A DNA stretch of 64,000 nucleotides, from positions 758,651,301 to 758,715,300 of the forward strand of contig CM048755.1 of assembly GCA_026315105.1 (NCBI GenBank). The letters are read 5' to 3'. A program made the translations under genes and the position numbers. Of the stretch, positions 46,276-57,429 are shown in pieces (the first letter of the stretch is position 1; every line of letters begins with the position of its first letter). Source of the stretch: Locusta migratoria (lineage: Eukaryota; Arthropoda; Insecta; Orthoptera; Acrididae). The notes under the pieces were generated by a model that saw only the letters and a program-made list of their open reading frames with translations, ran no database searches and was not told the DNA's origin.

Positions 46276-47287
46276 CTAAGAACGCAGAAAATCTTCACGG
46301 ACGGGTTCCTTTTTCAAGGTCCGGGCATCTTGTTTAGGTGCCCGCGGTTTACTAGAGTTTGACGAAGACTGTACCCTAGAAGCAGCAAGAGGGAGCGGGG
46401 ACGTGGAACGGGCAGTCTTCAGGCTGGCGGATCGCACAACTGTGTCAGCGAAAGTGAAGTCACATGTCTGGGTACTGGAATCCTTGGTAGGTCGAGTTGA
46501 GGTGAGTACCTTACTGTATGTACCCGCTGGGAGGACAGTGGGCTTTCGACTCGCCAACAACTTACGAGCGGCAGATGTCGATACCTTCTCCGTAACCCGA
46601 ATTTGCTGGATTACCTTCTCATCCTTGTATACAGGGCAGTCGCGAGAGGAAGCCGCATGGTCACCGTTGCAGTTTAGGCAGTGAGGGGACGGAGGTGGGC
46701 AATCCCCCTCATGGGCGTCCCTACCACAAGTGACACACTTTGCTGCATTTGGGCAATGTTCACGGGTATGGTTGTACCTGTGGCACTGAAAACAGCGCGT
46801 TGGGTTAGGTACATAAGGGCGGACGGAGATGACTTCATACCCTGCTTTGACCTTCGACGGGAGGTCAACTTTGTCAAACGTCAAAAACACAGTACGAGTC
46901 GGTGTCAGATGGTTATCGACCTTTTTCATGACCCTGTGGACGGCTGTCACACCCTGATCGGACATATACGATTGGATATCTTCATCGGACAACCCGTCAA
47001 GGGATCTCGTGAAGACTACCCCCCGTGACGAGTTGAGTGTGCGGTGCGCTTCGACCTTAACTGGAAAAGTGTGCAACAACGTAGTACGTATCAGTTTTTG
47101 GGCTTGGAAGGCACTTTCCACTTCCAGCAACAATGTGCCATTGCGCTGACGTGAACAGGTTTTAACAGGGCCAGCAATTGCATCTACACCTTTCTGTATA
47201 ACGAAAGGATTGACAGAATTGAAATCCTTTCCGTCAGTGCGAGAGACATCCAGAAATTTAGGTACATTAGGCAGAGTCTTTAGGCTG
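46276..47287 (-). pseudogene. Copy B ORF1: gag-like nucleic-acid-binding protein
   Basis: The open frame runs from about 47287 (TRLSLKTLPNVPKFLDV) to a stop at 46276. It contains three CCHC zinc knuckles: CFQCHRYNHTREHC, CVTCGRDAHEGDC and CLNCNGDHAASSRDC, followed by a basic tail. This is the RNA-binding ORF1 of I-type LINEs. The N terminus (DDFLIFFRDVDPET at about 47310-47350) lies in another frame, so one frameshift is present, and the stop at 46276 is premature relative to copy A. Confidence 0.82.
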
Positions 47288-47777
47288 AGGCGAGTCTAAC
47301 TTACGTTTCTGGGTCAACGTCACGAAAGAAGATAAGGAAGTCATCGCGGAAGTGTCCCCCGTGATTACCGGCGTCTCCGATGGCGCGCTCCTTCCTAGTG
47401 GGGGCCCTCTCCGAGGGCTTACCCGCCTTAGGTGATTGTTCACACCTTAGGTCACACCTCCCGAGAACTGACGGAGGGACCAATCGGCACGTTCGGAAGG
47501 TACCAGCTCGGGTAATCACCCCTCCCTGGGCCTGGCCTTTACCAGGGGATACGTACGTGCCTTACTTGTCTACCCGGGGCGGGGAATTACGCGTTACCCC
47601 GTCACCTGCTACGCACAATAATGCGTGGGTCGGCCTTCAGACACGCACAGGGAGGAAAGAAGAAGAGGATAGGAAAGGAAGAGAAAGAAGGAAAGAAAAG
47701 AAGTGTCTCAAACGCCGAGGCGGAGACTAATGAGGAGAAGAAGGCTAGGATAGTTCAAGGAGAGAAAGACAGAAAAC

Positions 47778-48185
47778 AAAGGGTAAGAAAGGAAGGAACG
47801 AAGGAAGAAAAACCACAACAAGAACCACCGCATCTCACGAAATATGCCCGTCTCCGGGCGAAGGCATAAACCGGGAGGGAAAGTGAAGCAGCCTGGGGCA
47901 GAAGAAAGGCTGCTCCGGCTCGGGGTCCCGTGCGCGCCACACACGTACCCACAAAAGAACTGTGGGCCCCCTGGGGGGACAAAGGGTAGGAAAGGAAGGA
48001 ACCAAGCAATAAGAGAAACGACAACAAGAAACCACCTTAACTCGCGAAATACGCCCGTCTCCAGGCGAAGGCATAAACCGGGAGGGAAAGTGAAGCAGCC
48101 TAGGGCAGAAGAAAGGCTGCTCCAGCTCGGGGCCCCGTGCGCGCCACACGCGTACCCACGAAAGAATTGTGGGCCCCCTGTGGGG
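47778..48185 (-). repeat. Two tandem 5' UTR monomers, about 203 bp each
   Basis: Units 47778-47980 and 47981-48185 share AAAGGGTA(A/G)GAAAGGAAGG at one end, GGCATAAACCGGGAGGGAAA in the middle and GTGGGCCCCCTG at the other end. They differ by scattered substitutions. They are GC-rich and lie just 5' of the LINE coding part. Repeated 5' monomers that act as promoters are known in mouse L1. A promoter role here is inferred. Confidence 0.85.
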
Positions 48186-48197
48186 GTGGGGGGGGGG

Positions 48198-49329
48198 TAA
48201 TTCTCTTGTGAGACGAGGTATTTTGTAGAGCAGTATTTTGCCAGTATGTAGAAAATTATGTTTTTAGTTAATTGAGTCCAAGGAATATCTAGTAAGTTTT
48301 TATTCCTGATTTTATATTAATGTACATCTGATCTACTTTTATATTCGTGAACATTCTGTTTGGCATATCGGTAAGTGCCTTGAGTATGTGGAGGCTGGGA
48401 ACTGAATATCTTGTGCTGAACAAAGTATTGTTTACAGGAAATTAACTTGCTTAAGCCAAATAAACATCTGATGGTTCTCTTGCCAGAGGGAGACTACTTT
48501 TGCCCCAGCAGCCTTAACAGAGAAGACCCTTGCCAATTTACTGCAGAGCTTTTCTGTGCGGGTATTCTAGCGTAATTTACTACCAAGGTAGATACCTAAC
48601 TAATTTAAAGTGTGATTACGTTCATTATTAATATTTCTAAGAGAAAAAATGTGTTCAGTTTTACTGTTATTTAATTTAACTACCATTGGAGTCTTTCTTA
48701 GCAAAAATGATATTCTTCTATAGATCTTTTTGTCATATGAAAGTCTGTATTTATTATTAGTACACGATTTTTCATTTGCAGCCTGCCTGATGTAAATCTG
48801 TTTAGTGACACCACTTTAGCAACTTTAGTGCCATTTATGGAATGACCACATCTGAGGCGCCATGTTACAGATCATGATACAGTGATTGCTTCGAGACTAA
48901 AGCCATACACTTCTGTTACAGTATTTCAATCATTTTAAAACATATTTAACAAAATTACCAAATTCTGTTTAGAAATTGCCCTACAACAATCCCCCTCCTA
49001 TTGTTTTCCCTGGAACCATGTTAGACAGTAAATTTCATGAAATGACTCAAATCCAGCTGCTTCAAGAAATCCTTCAATGTAACAATTGGGGGTAATTTAT
49101 AGGACACAATTCCACTTGTCAACTTGGACCCATGACTTCATCGCAGCGTGTTAGTCTTGAGGTGCCTACTTGTTTGTTGAAGGGGTGAGTAATTTGTGGT
49201 GGCTGAGTTAAAGACGACAGTTTGTTTACAAGCAGAACAAATTATAAATTAAACTTTCGTGTTTAAGAAGTGATCTGTAGCTTACCTCTGATAGTAAGGT
49301 ATAGGTTAACAGAGCTTTTTCCCCCACAT
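48198..49329. other. Unclassified; possible antisense LINE remnant
   Basis: AT-rich. The part at 48500-48750 has the style of the antisense LINE sequence at 51540-51720, but I cannot align it securely. Confidence 0.35.
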
Positions 49330-50095
49330 GTGAGGACCAAAGGCGTGAATTTTTGGGCTGACAACCGATCGATGGTACATTCTGTTATCTGTAATTTACA
49401 GATTATTTACTATCTACAATACAGAAGAATTAAGATATCCCATATACAGATTTTCTGACATGCTGATGACTTCATGGGTCAAAGCACACAGATGGAATCA
49501 CATCGTAAAATATTGCCACAATTGGAGGTAGGGTAGTCTAAGAATGAATTACAACACCATGTAGGGCTGTCTCATTTACCAAATGATCTGAAACAGATCA
49601 AGGGACTGAGGTTACAGAATGTAGACAGCCTAAATTATAGAGCAATCTCTCCAGTGAAGCTTACCACAGTGTTTCAGAGTGATCAGAAGAGAATTTGGGT
49701 AAGTACTAGTATGACCATAGCACATATGCTCACTCAGACAACAATGCTGCTCTGAATGTTATACCAACCTCTGCAATGACAAGGATCATTGCTGAATGTC
49801 AAAGTCCTCTTGAGGCTAGGAGAGAAAGAGTAAATTTGCTGTGGGGTCCCTGGTCACTCACGAATGACTGAGTGGCATATAACAAGGTGATGGTTGGCCA
49901 ATAAAGGTGTAATGACACCATTGGAGCAGAATCTGTACTAATGATCACTAAGCTACAAAACTACAATGCTTTCAAGTCTGAAGGACATTTACATTGGTTA
50001 CATCATTAAACATGGACACCAAAACGAGGTGTGCAACATTTGTAAGAAACTTTTCTTCCTGTACAGAAATTACACAATAGAATGCATGAGTACTC
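49330..50095 (+). pseudogene. LINE RT to RNase H remnant (I/R1 group)
   Basis: Decayed plus-strand frames: HADDFMGQSTQMES (the YADD region, at about 49456-49500) and later a VPGHSRMTEWHI stretch at about 49845-49890. The latter corresponds to the WVPGHxGxxGNExAD end of RNase H. A CNICKK motif follows. It may belong to the same insertion as 52744-53040. Confidence 0.45.
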
Positions 50096-50655
50096 GTGGG
50101 TAATAAATAAGGCATGGCACGTGAAAGTTAGGGTCCGTTCAGGGGCTTGCATAAGTACTATAGATTAGATTTACTTTTCGTTCAGGCAGATCAAAATTGA
50201 GGAAACACTCTTGGATGTAGAACATGTCAGGAAAAACAACTATCTTAAGAATATTTACATTTTAAAGGACAGAAAACTTATTACTGCATACTAATATACT
50301 AGGTGCATATTACAATTCTTACAACACTGATTTACAATTATCACATTACTGCACAAAACTTGTACTGAAGTCAAACTGAACAAAGTATTCATATTTGTGA
50401 ATATTATATGCAATAACTTACAGCAAACACTTCTGGTAAGATTCATCAATGAAGTAGGAGTTGGCCACCAAAAAAATCCTTTATAATTTTTTCAAACTGT
50501 ACTTTATTGTGAGTTAAATTTTTATGGCTGCTGGCATGTTATTGAAAATGTGTACTGCTGACTGTTGGGCACCTTTCTGGGCCAAAGTAAGTGACTTTAT
50601 GCAAGTTATTCTTGTTTCTAGTATTGATCCCATGGACTGAGCTATTCCAGAATAA
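50096..50655. other. Unclassified intron 1 sequence
   Basis: AT-rich, with no supported feature. Confidence 0.5.
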
Positions 50656-51225
50656 ACTTCACTCTGCAGCAGAGTGCGCGCTGATATGAAACTTCCTGGC
50701 AGATTAAAATTGTGTGCCAGAACCGGGACTCAAACCTGAGACCTTTGCCTTTCACGGGCAAGCGCTCTACTAACTGAGCTATCCTGACAACTCACGATAG
50801 CTCAGTCGGAGTGCTTGCTCGTGAGTCATGTCAGGATAGCTCAGTTAGTAGAGCGCTTGCCAGTGAAAGGCAAAGGTCTCAGGTTTGAGTCCCAGTTCTG
50901 GGACACTTTTAATCTGTCAAGAAGTTTCATATTAGTGCACACACTGCTGCAGAGTGAACGTTTCATTCTTAAAACGTCCCTTAGGCTGTAGCTAAGCCAT
51001 GTCTCCACCATATCCTTTCTTCCAGGAGTGCTAGCCTTGCAAGGTTTGCAGGAGAGCTTCTTGAAGTTTGAAAAGTAGGAGGCGAGGTACTGGCGAAAGT
51101 AAAGTTGTGAGGCAGGATCGTGAGTCGTGTCGGGATAGCTCAGTCAGAGTGCTTGCCTGCAAAAGGCAAAGGTCCCATGTTCAAGCCCTGGTTCCAGCAC
51201 ACTATTTTAGTCTGCCACAAAGTTT
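50656..51225. mobile_element. Foldback element with tRNA-like arms, copy 2
   Basis: The first arm begins TTCACTCTGCAGCAGAGTGC and TGAAACTTCCTGGCAGATTA, with the reverse tRNA-like segment (GGGACTCAAACCTGAGACC, CTAACTGAGCTATCC). At 50832-50960 the sense version follows (TAGCTCAGTTAGTAGAGCGC, GGTTTGAGTCCC), and the mirror end CACTGCTGCAGAGTGAACG. A third tRNA-like segment lies at 51130-51200 (GGGATAGCTCAGTCAGAGTG). The interior part resembles a longer family member. Confidence 0.72.
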
Positions 51226-51233
51226 CGACTGAG

Positions 51234-52454
51234 CTATTGGTTTGAAAAAAATAAATGTTTAACAACAAATTTAATTAGAGAATAAATGTATTGAGAAGCA
51301 GTAGTAAGTATCCCCAGTTCCTTGAATAGCCCCCTACATGATTTTCTCAAGTTGACACCACAAATGATCCGTAACGCACGTTTTTGGGCTCTGAAAACTT
51401 TTGCTTGGTCTGATAAGTTGCCCCAGAAAATAATCCTGTATGAAATTATGGAGTGAAAGTATGCATAATATGCTAGTGTTTTTATTTTTAAATCTCTTGT
51501 ATCTGACAACATTCGCATAGCAAACAGGGACTTGTTTAGGCACTACAGCAGTTATGTTGTATGCCCCTCCCAGTTACATTTATTATCCAGCTGTAATCTT
51601 AAGAATTTGACACTTTCAATTTCTATTTTGTTATTGTCATACTCTAGGCATATACTGGCAGGAAAGCTTTTACAAGTCCTAAACAGCATATAGTGTGTTT
51701 TTTCAAGGTTTAGCAACCGAATTTGCTAGGAAACAATGTCCATGAAAATTTCAGTAGCCAACCTTTCTAAGGCTATATTTGATTTACTGATTATTGCAAT
51801 GTTTGTGTCATCTGCAAATAAACTTGGCATCCAATAATGTTGATGATGAAAGGTCATTGATATATACAAGAAAAAGTAGGGAACCTAAGAGTTTTGGTGG
51901 ACCCCACATGTTATTAGTTTCCATTTTGATGAGGCCTGATAGTTGAGTACACCTTTCTTTCCTATTGACACCCTTTGTTTCCTATTAGAGATATACAATA
52001 GGAACCATTCTGCAGCACTTCCTGTTATGCCATAATATTCTAATTTGCTCAAAATTATATTGTGATTTACACAGTAAAATGCCTTTGACAGATCACAGAA
52101 TATACTAGTGGCATGTAATTTATTGTCTAATGAGTTAAGTACATTCTCACTGTATGTGTAGATAGCCTTCTCAGTATCGGAACCCTTTAGAAACCCAAAT
52201 TGTGACATGGATAACAGTTTACTAGTGATAAAGTGATTAAGAAAATGACTGTACATTATCTTTCCTAAAAGTTTTGAGAATGCAGGGGAAAATGAAATTG
52301 GGTGGAAATTTGATGGAATTTCTTTATCTCCTTTTTTATGTAATGGTTTAACTTCAGCATATTTCAACCATTCAGGAAATGTTCCACTGATAAAAGACTG
52401 GTTACACAAGTAACTTAAAATATCACTAAGCTCAGAAGCACACTTTCTAATCAA
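51234..52454 (-). pseudogene. LINE RT (CR1/L2/Jockey-like), broken
   Basis: The minus-strand frame at 51885-52454 reads FPEWLKYAEVKPLHKKGDKE, then FHPISFSPAFSKLLGKIMYS, SIFCDLSKAFYCVNHNII and LYISNRKQRVSIG, which are RT blocks 2-4. The D-SKAFY-CVNH motif carries the first catalytic Asp. The C-terminal half at 51234-51518 (YYAYFHSIISYRIIFWGNL) is displaced by a frame break. The YADD region between them is unreadable. Confidence 0.75.
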
Positions 52455-52539
52455 ATTTGTTGATGTATCATCATAGCCACTGGATTTTTATTTTATGGTG
52501 GACATTACTTCTAGTGGTGTTGTGTCATATCACTGCAGT

Positions 52540-52650
52540 TATTTGTAGCCACAGGTAATGGTAACGGTTAATGAGACCACTTGCGACAAATGGGAAATCC
52601 ATGTTCAAATCCCAGTCTAGCACAAGTGTTCATATGCTACCAATAAATTG
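52540..52650 (+). mobile_element. tRNA-derived SINE head
   Basis: The segment GACCACTTGCGACAAATGGG, AAATCCATGTTCAAATCCCA and GTCTAGCACAAG has the spacing of a tRNA anticodon arm plus B box (TTCAAATCC). It matches a SINE recalled from grasshoppers. The body after it is short or lost. Confidence 0.5.
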
Positions 52651-52743
52651 TACAGCTGACTCATTCACAACTGAATATATTTGTCTAACTTTAAAGCTAG
52701 AGTAAAAGCAGCATGTAAAATATTGGAACAGGGTACAAAAACA

Positions 52744-53045
52744 TGGTGAGCTATTGATGCCAAAGCCATATTTTAAAAGGACGTTTTGTAATCTTGGACT
52801 TCAGCAGGAGACACACAAAAGTCATAGGTAGACTAATGACATGCATCAGGAATTTTAAGAAACACCTACAAGGGATGAATATAGATAAGGAACCCAAAAA
52901 ATGTAGGTTATGTAGTGAGGGTAATGAAACCTCACCACATTTAATCTCCCAGTTAAAAATTGTTGGAATCAAAAGGCACAGTATGTTTTGTTTGTCAAGT
53001 CCTGAAGAAATTTTGCCTAAGTGAAGGGCCTCCTGCTACTTATTA
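52744..53045 (+). pseudogene. LINE C-terminal fragment (zinc-like end)
   Basis: The plus-strand frame reads DFSRRHTKVIGRLMTCIRNF, then KKCRLCSEGNETSPHLI. It corresponds to the post-RNase H 'LTGHxxLxxHL...CxxCxxxxETxxHLI' segment of I/R1-type LINEs, with C-x2-C...H kept. The GHC is changed to CIR. Confidence 0.6.
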
Positions 53046-53064
53046 AGGGTACTAATTCATCTTG

Positions 53065-53345
53065 TGTGGCTCAATGGCACAGTGTTACTATCAGACTATA
53101 AATCCAAAGGTCACAGGCTCAATACCTGCTCAATCCTAGAATCATTGTCATTTTTCACTTCTTTCACCTCTGACAAATTTGGTAAGGTAATACTGAGTTG
53201 CACCGTGATTCGGAGTCCACATTAAATTGTAGGTCCCCTATAACTGTCTGGGCAAGTCAGTTCTAAGACTTAAGGAAGGCATACTACCTCTAAACAGGGC
53301 CACTCCTAGTAAAGCACTGTGGGTTTCAAACCAATTTTCAGATCA
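53065..53345 (+). mobile_element. tRNA-derived SINE
   Basis: GTGTGGCTCAATGGCACAGT (A-box-like) and GGTCACAGGCTCAATACCTG (B-box-like) are about 35 bp apart. A 200-bp unrelated body follows, ending around AAAGCACTGTGGGTTTCAAA. Identity as a SINE is inferred from the boxes. Confidence 0.5.
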
Positions 53346-53685
53346 CTGAATGTTTTACCTTCTTAATTTATCTTACTAGGATCACAGAAAGTGAAATCTC
53401 ACAACAAAACCCCGTTTTGGTGTTGGCAACAGTGGCCTGGGACCACTATTACCTCAATTTCAAAAAAGAAAAGACAAGTTTATGTGATTTAACATACAAA
53501 TAATTATAATTAACGTGCTATAGTGAAATGTTCTTATCTTTCACATGGTACTGCTGCACACAAAGGATTGTGTTATAAGAAAGCATTTTTAAATTAGATT
53601 TGAAAATGCTACATTTTAACATACTGTTGGAACCTGCATGATAGTAAGCAGCCATCTGAACAGTGGTTATGATATTTAATACTTG
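53346..53685. other. Unclassified intron 1 sequence
   Basis: Nothing recognised. Confidence 0.5.
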
Positions 53686-53689
53686 GGCC

Positions 53690-54712
53690 CTTCCTGTTTG
53701 TAGTATATGTTAATGATATGCCAGAATATTTACCCTGTAAAACAGTTCTCTATGCGGACGATACTACCTTTATCAACTAAGGACATACTCTGGACTCCGT
53801 ACAAGAAAAAAATAACACAATACTTGAAAAATCTGCTCACTGGCTTAGTGCAAACTCCCTACACACCAATGAAATAAAAACTGCGAAAATAATCTTTAAT
53901 TTGAAGGTGTCAAATAAGGAAAATAAATCTGTTAAACTGTTAGGAATGATGATCAACCAGAAACTCAGCTGGGATCAACACATCACACATGTCTTTTCCA
54001 AACTTGCACGAGTTATTTTCCTACTGCACAAGCTGAGGAATAAAGTCAGCCAAAATTTACTGATACATTCTTTCTTTGCCTATTACCATCCTCATCTTTC
54101 ATATGGCATTCTGCTCTGGGGAAATTCTCCCAATTCAGTATCAATCTTTAGAAGGCAAAAAAAAAACTATTTGATGTATAGTGAGGTTATCTCCTAGGGA
54201 TACATGCAAGGAACATTTCAGAAAACTCAATGACAGTTACTGGTTTGTACATTTACCACTGCCTATTACATGTTAAAGAAAACATTGCTCAATATCCCCT
54301 TAGGTCATCTGTTCACTCCCATAATACGAGGAGAAACCACACAATTTATCTGCCATACTCTAGACTATCCAAGATTCACAATAGCCATAAATATGTAGGC
54401 CTCTAATTGTCCAATATGCTCCCTAAGCCTGCACAAACAGTATCTATAAATAGATTTAAGACAACCCTCAGTCAGTGGCTCAAAGGTAAAGCATTTTACT
54501 CAATTGATGAATATAAAGAGTGTAATATGGCAGATTTTTTGTTTCAACATAATTATACTTCCTGTATAATATAAATTTGTAAAAGTATTTTTTTTTAATT
54601 GTGAAATTAACACTATTTAATATTACATTTGTGTGTGTAATTATAACTCAACTTTTTTACGAAGCCCATTGTATGAGAAAATACTGAACGGCTAATAAAG
54701 ATTCTTATTCTT
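53690..54712 (+). pseudogene. LINE RT C-terminal half and 3' UTR (CR1/L2/Jockey-like)
   Basis: [20 protein letters not shown] continues into DDTTF (YADD active site) at about 53696-53775. Then come LLGMMINQKLSWDQHITHVF, LARVIFLLHKLRNKV and PHLSYGILLWGNSPNSV. The 3' end carries CTAATAAAGATTCTTATTCT at about 54692-54712, a possible polyadenylation signal with a short repeated tail. It has stops but is less decayed than its neighbours and runs opposite to the related copy at 51234. Confidence 0.75.
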
Positions 54713-55375
54713 AATTGTAAATAATTCTGTCAAGTATTCATTATATTGTGCAATGATTTTTGAGGGTCACTTATAAGATGTGATTCCTCCCATCGGCTTT
54801 CACCTGTGATAGTGTTCTGTGACATTGTCATGTAATAATTTTGAGTTGTCTGTGTTAACAATTTGTGTCTGTAGGCATGTGGTGGAGGTTGAATGGTTCA
54901 TGGTTGTTTCTCATTGCAATGTGCATATGGGGTGCGACATTTGTCTTTGTGGTGTGGTTGCTTAATGTTTTGTTTTTTTTCTGTTTGTGTGACATTTCTG
55001 GTTTAGTTCACCTTTCTATAATTTCCTGTGTTTTGTTAGGATATGACAAGTTCATTTCTTTCTCAATGTGTGCAGCACTGGTGGAGACCATCTTGACCAT
55101 GGTAAAATTTCTTCAGCTGCTTGTGGTTGGTGTACAAGATGTCAGCAACCAATGAAGCTAACAACAATATTAGTTGTGAGGGAAGGTGAGTGTGTGTATA
55201 TTTTTTGAGTTAGTGTCTTGTATGGAGGATATTGTTTTGGTAGGTTCTTTTTTAATGGTGTTGATGGTAGTTTAGAATGTTTGGATAGAGATTTTTAGCA
55301 GTATTTCTGTAGTGTGTGTAGTTTGGGAACATACCTTACTGTATGTATGTGGTGTGATTATTTCCAGGTTGGTTG
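54713..55375. other. T/G-rich unclassified sequence
   Basis: A TG-rich region with a 96-codon hydrophobic frame (54865-55155) that is best explained by base composition. Confidence 0.5.
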
Positions 55376-55379
55376 TAAT

Positions 55380-56870
55380 TTAACCCGACCCAAAAAAACC
55401 ATGTGGTTTTTTTTTTAGAAAACCCCATTAAAAAAACACCAATAAACCCAAAAAACCCAACTATACACACATATGAACATTTAATGACACAAATTGAAAA
55501 TTAGAGGAACCATATTTATTTTAGCAACTATTAGGCACAACAATTTCATTATTATATTTACAATAATTATTTAAAAAATGTTACAGTTAACACATTACAG
55601 TTGACAGTAAAAAAGTAATCTTTCACCTTCAGCCACATACAATTTAGTCTTTTTGTAAAGAACGCAGAAACTTTAATATCTTCACTAATTTCTCTGCTTT
55701 TCTCACTCCTAAATTGTTTCTAAGTTTAGACCAAACAAGTCCATATGTGGAGAATATCCTTCCAATGGATGCAGTGCTGGCAAGGCAAGAAATAAGGCTT
55801 TTTACGAAACTAATGAAACCTCTTGGTAAATTTCCTTTTTTTGTTCTTTTCACTTCCATTATATTCCACCACTTGACTGGATGGAACTGAGTTATCACTG
55901 CCTCAGAAAACAGAGTGGCAGGAAAATAGTCCTTATCAGCAATTCGAAAAGATAGAAAAGCTGCAATCCACTCTGGATGCACCTCCATGAGCCAGTTTTC
56001 TGCACACTTCTTGTTCAGCAGTCAATCTGCTGCCTCTGTATCTTGGATCTAACAAGTTGGCTAGATAATGAAATGGTTCAAGTGCTTGTTCCTTTCGTTT
56101 TTCTATCACTTTCTTATGTGGTTCCATATCAAGACTTTCTGATATTTGTGCTGTCTGCCTGAAGTAAGTCCAGGACTCTACAAACCTCTGACAGTTGTCG
56201 GAGAAGATGAGTGGCATCTTTATAAATTACCACATTATCCAAAATTTTGCTAATGTTAGCAGGGACTTCCTCAGAGTGCTCTGTTAAAATTCCTACATAT
56301 TTCGAGTAATTATCAAAGGTTCGTAGGCAATCATGTTGGGAATTCCATCTAGTAGAATTGGGGGCTGTGGCATAAGGCCATTTTTTCCCCTTTAACCAAC
56401 CATGTGGTTGATGGTGGTTCCTAAAGTACTTATGAACTTCACAAATGTGCTTTATCACACTTTAAGGTATTACTTCAAGTAGATTAACATAATGGGCCGA
56501 ACAACCATATGTTAACAAGTCAGGCAGGTCTTCTTTTAAAAGCTGTTGCATTTTTGTCATTTCATTTTTGTAATAGATATAAAAAATGAGTATGTAGTTA
56601 GCAGATTCTCACATTCAGTAAGAAAAAAGGCAACAATTACTTTCAGAACTGAAATGAATGTACCAGTTTAACATAAAAGGACACTAAGTCACACTTTAAG
56701 GATGAGCCTAACTGTCCAATTTGTACGTCCACGTATCCTCAAAGTGACTGGCTTCATCACAAGAATTTGACAGTATGAAAAGAACCCAAAAAACCCGTAA
56801 AAACCCAATTTAACTCACTGGGCTGTGGGTGTTTCTTTTTTTTTTTAACCGGGTTTTTCTCAACACGGAT
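55380..56870 (-). mobile_element. hAT-family DNA transposon remnant
   Basis: Both borders contain clusters of AAAACCC/GGGTTTT motifs (55381-55462 and 56787-56868), like the subterminal repeats of hAT elements. The intervening minus-strand region encodes hAT transposase. Exact inverted ends and the 8-bp duplication were not identified. Confidence 0.6.
55644..56470 (-). pseudogene. hAT transposase fragment
   Basis: The upstream frame (56129-56458) has PYATAPNSTRWNSQHDCLRT, the RW-S region before the insertion domain. The downstream frame (55644-55988) has WWNIMEVKRTKKGNLPRGFI and ASIGRIFSTYGLVWSKLRNN, then GVRKAEKLVKI. This is the hAT C-terminal dimerisation domain. A frame break lies at about 55990. 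The N-terminal BED finger is not seen. Confidence 0.78.
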
Positions 56871-57429
56871 TATTTCCTCTTGTCAAAGCCAACAAATACG
56901 AAAAGTGAGAAACTGGTTGTGGTGACAGATTAATCTGTAGTGTAGCCCGAGGTCTAGGTTAGGTTGGGAGGCAACAGTGAGTTAGAAGCCAACAAATGTT
57001 AAAGGCCAAAGGCATTTTGATTAGGAAGAAGACTGTTAGAATGGAACATCATTCAGTAAGAGTTTTGAAATCATATGTATGTAGTTATGCTTCTGTTTCC
57101 TTTTCTCAAACATATGGCAAAGTATAAAGAGAACCGCAGGTCTAGCTATCTACACGCCTATTTTTGGCCCATATTTGTAAATTTAAATTCTAAGCAGGAG
57201 AACGTGAAAAGATTAAATATATTTCAATTTCTAAGTTTTTAAAGAAACTAGCCACTTCAGTCACCCCCCGCCCTTAAGATGTGTATTGGTTGCAACAACA
57301 AAATCAGTAGGCCTATCCCAACATTCCTATATTTGCCAACAGCCACAAAATGTTACATAATACCAACTGCCCAAAAATATAATAAAGCAATAAATACAAT
57401 ATTCATTTGTTATACTCCATTTTCAATTA
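56871..57429. other. Unclassified intron 1 sequence
   Basis: No feature supported. Confidence 0.5.

Larger units (their letters stand above)
42066..48186 (-). mobile_element. I-clade-like LINE, copy B (upstream member of a tandem)
   Basis: A 6.1-kb, nearly full-length element. From 5' to 3' on the minus strand it has two 5' UTR monomers (47778-48185), a GC-rich 5' UTR, ORF1, ORF2, a 3' UTR, and a poly(A) tail of 30 (42066-42095). It is better preserved than copy A, with one ORF2 frameshift and a few ORF1 lesions. The RNase H domain after the RT and the three-knuckle gag place it in the I group. The exact clade is inferred. Confidence 0.9.

Noticed and set aside
54865..55155. A hydrophobic 96-codon frame that looks like a membrane protein
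   Set aside because: It is explained by the T/G-rich base composition. No family or start context supports it.
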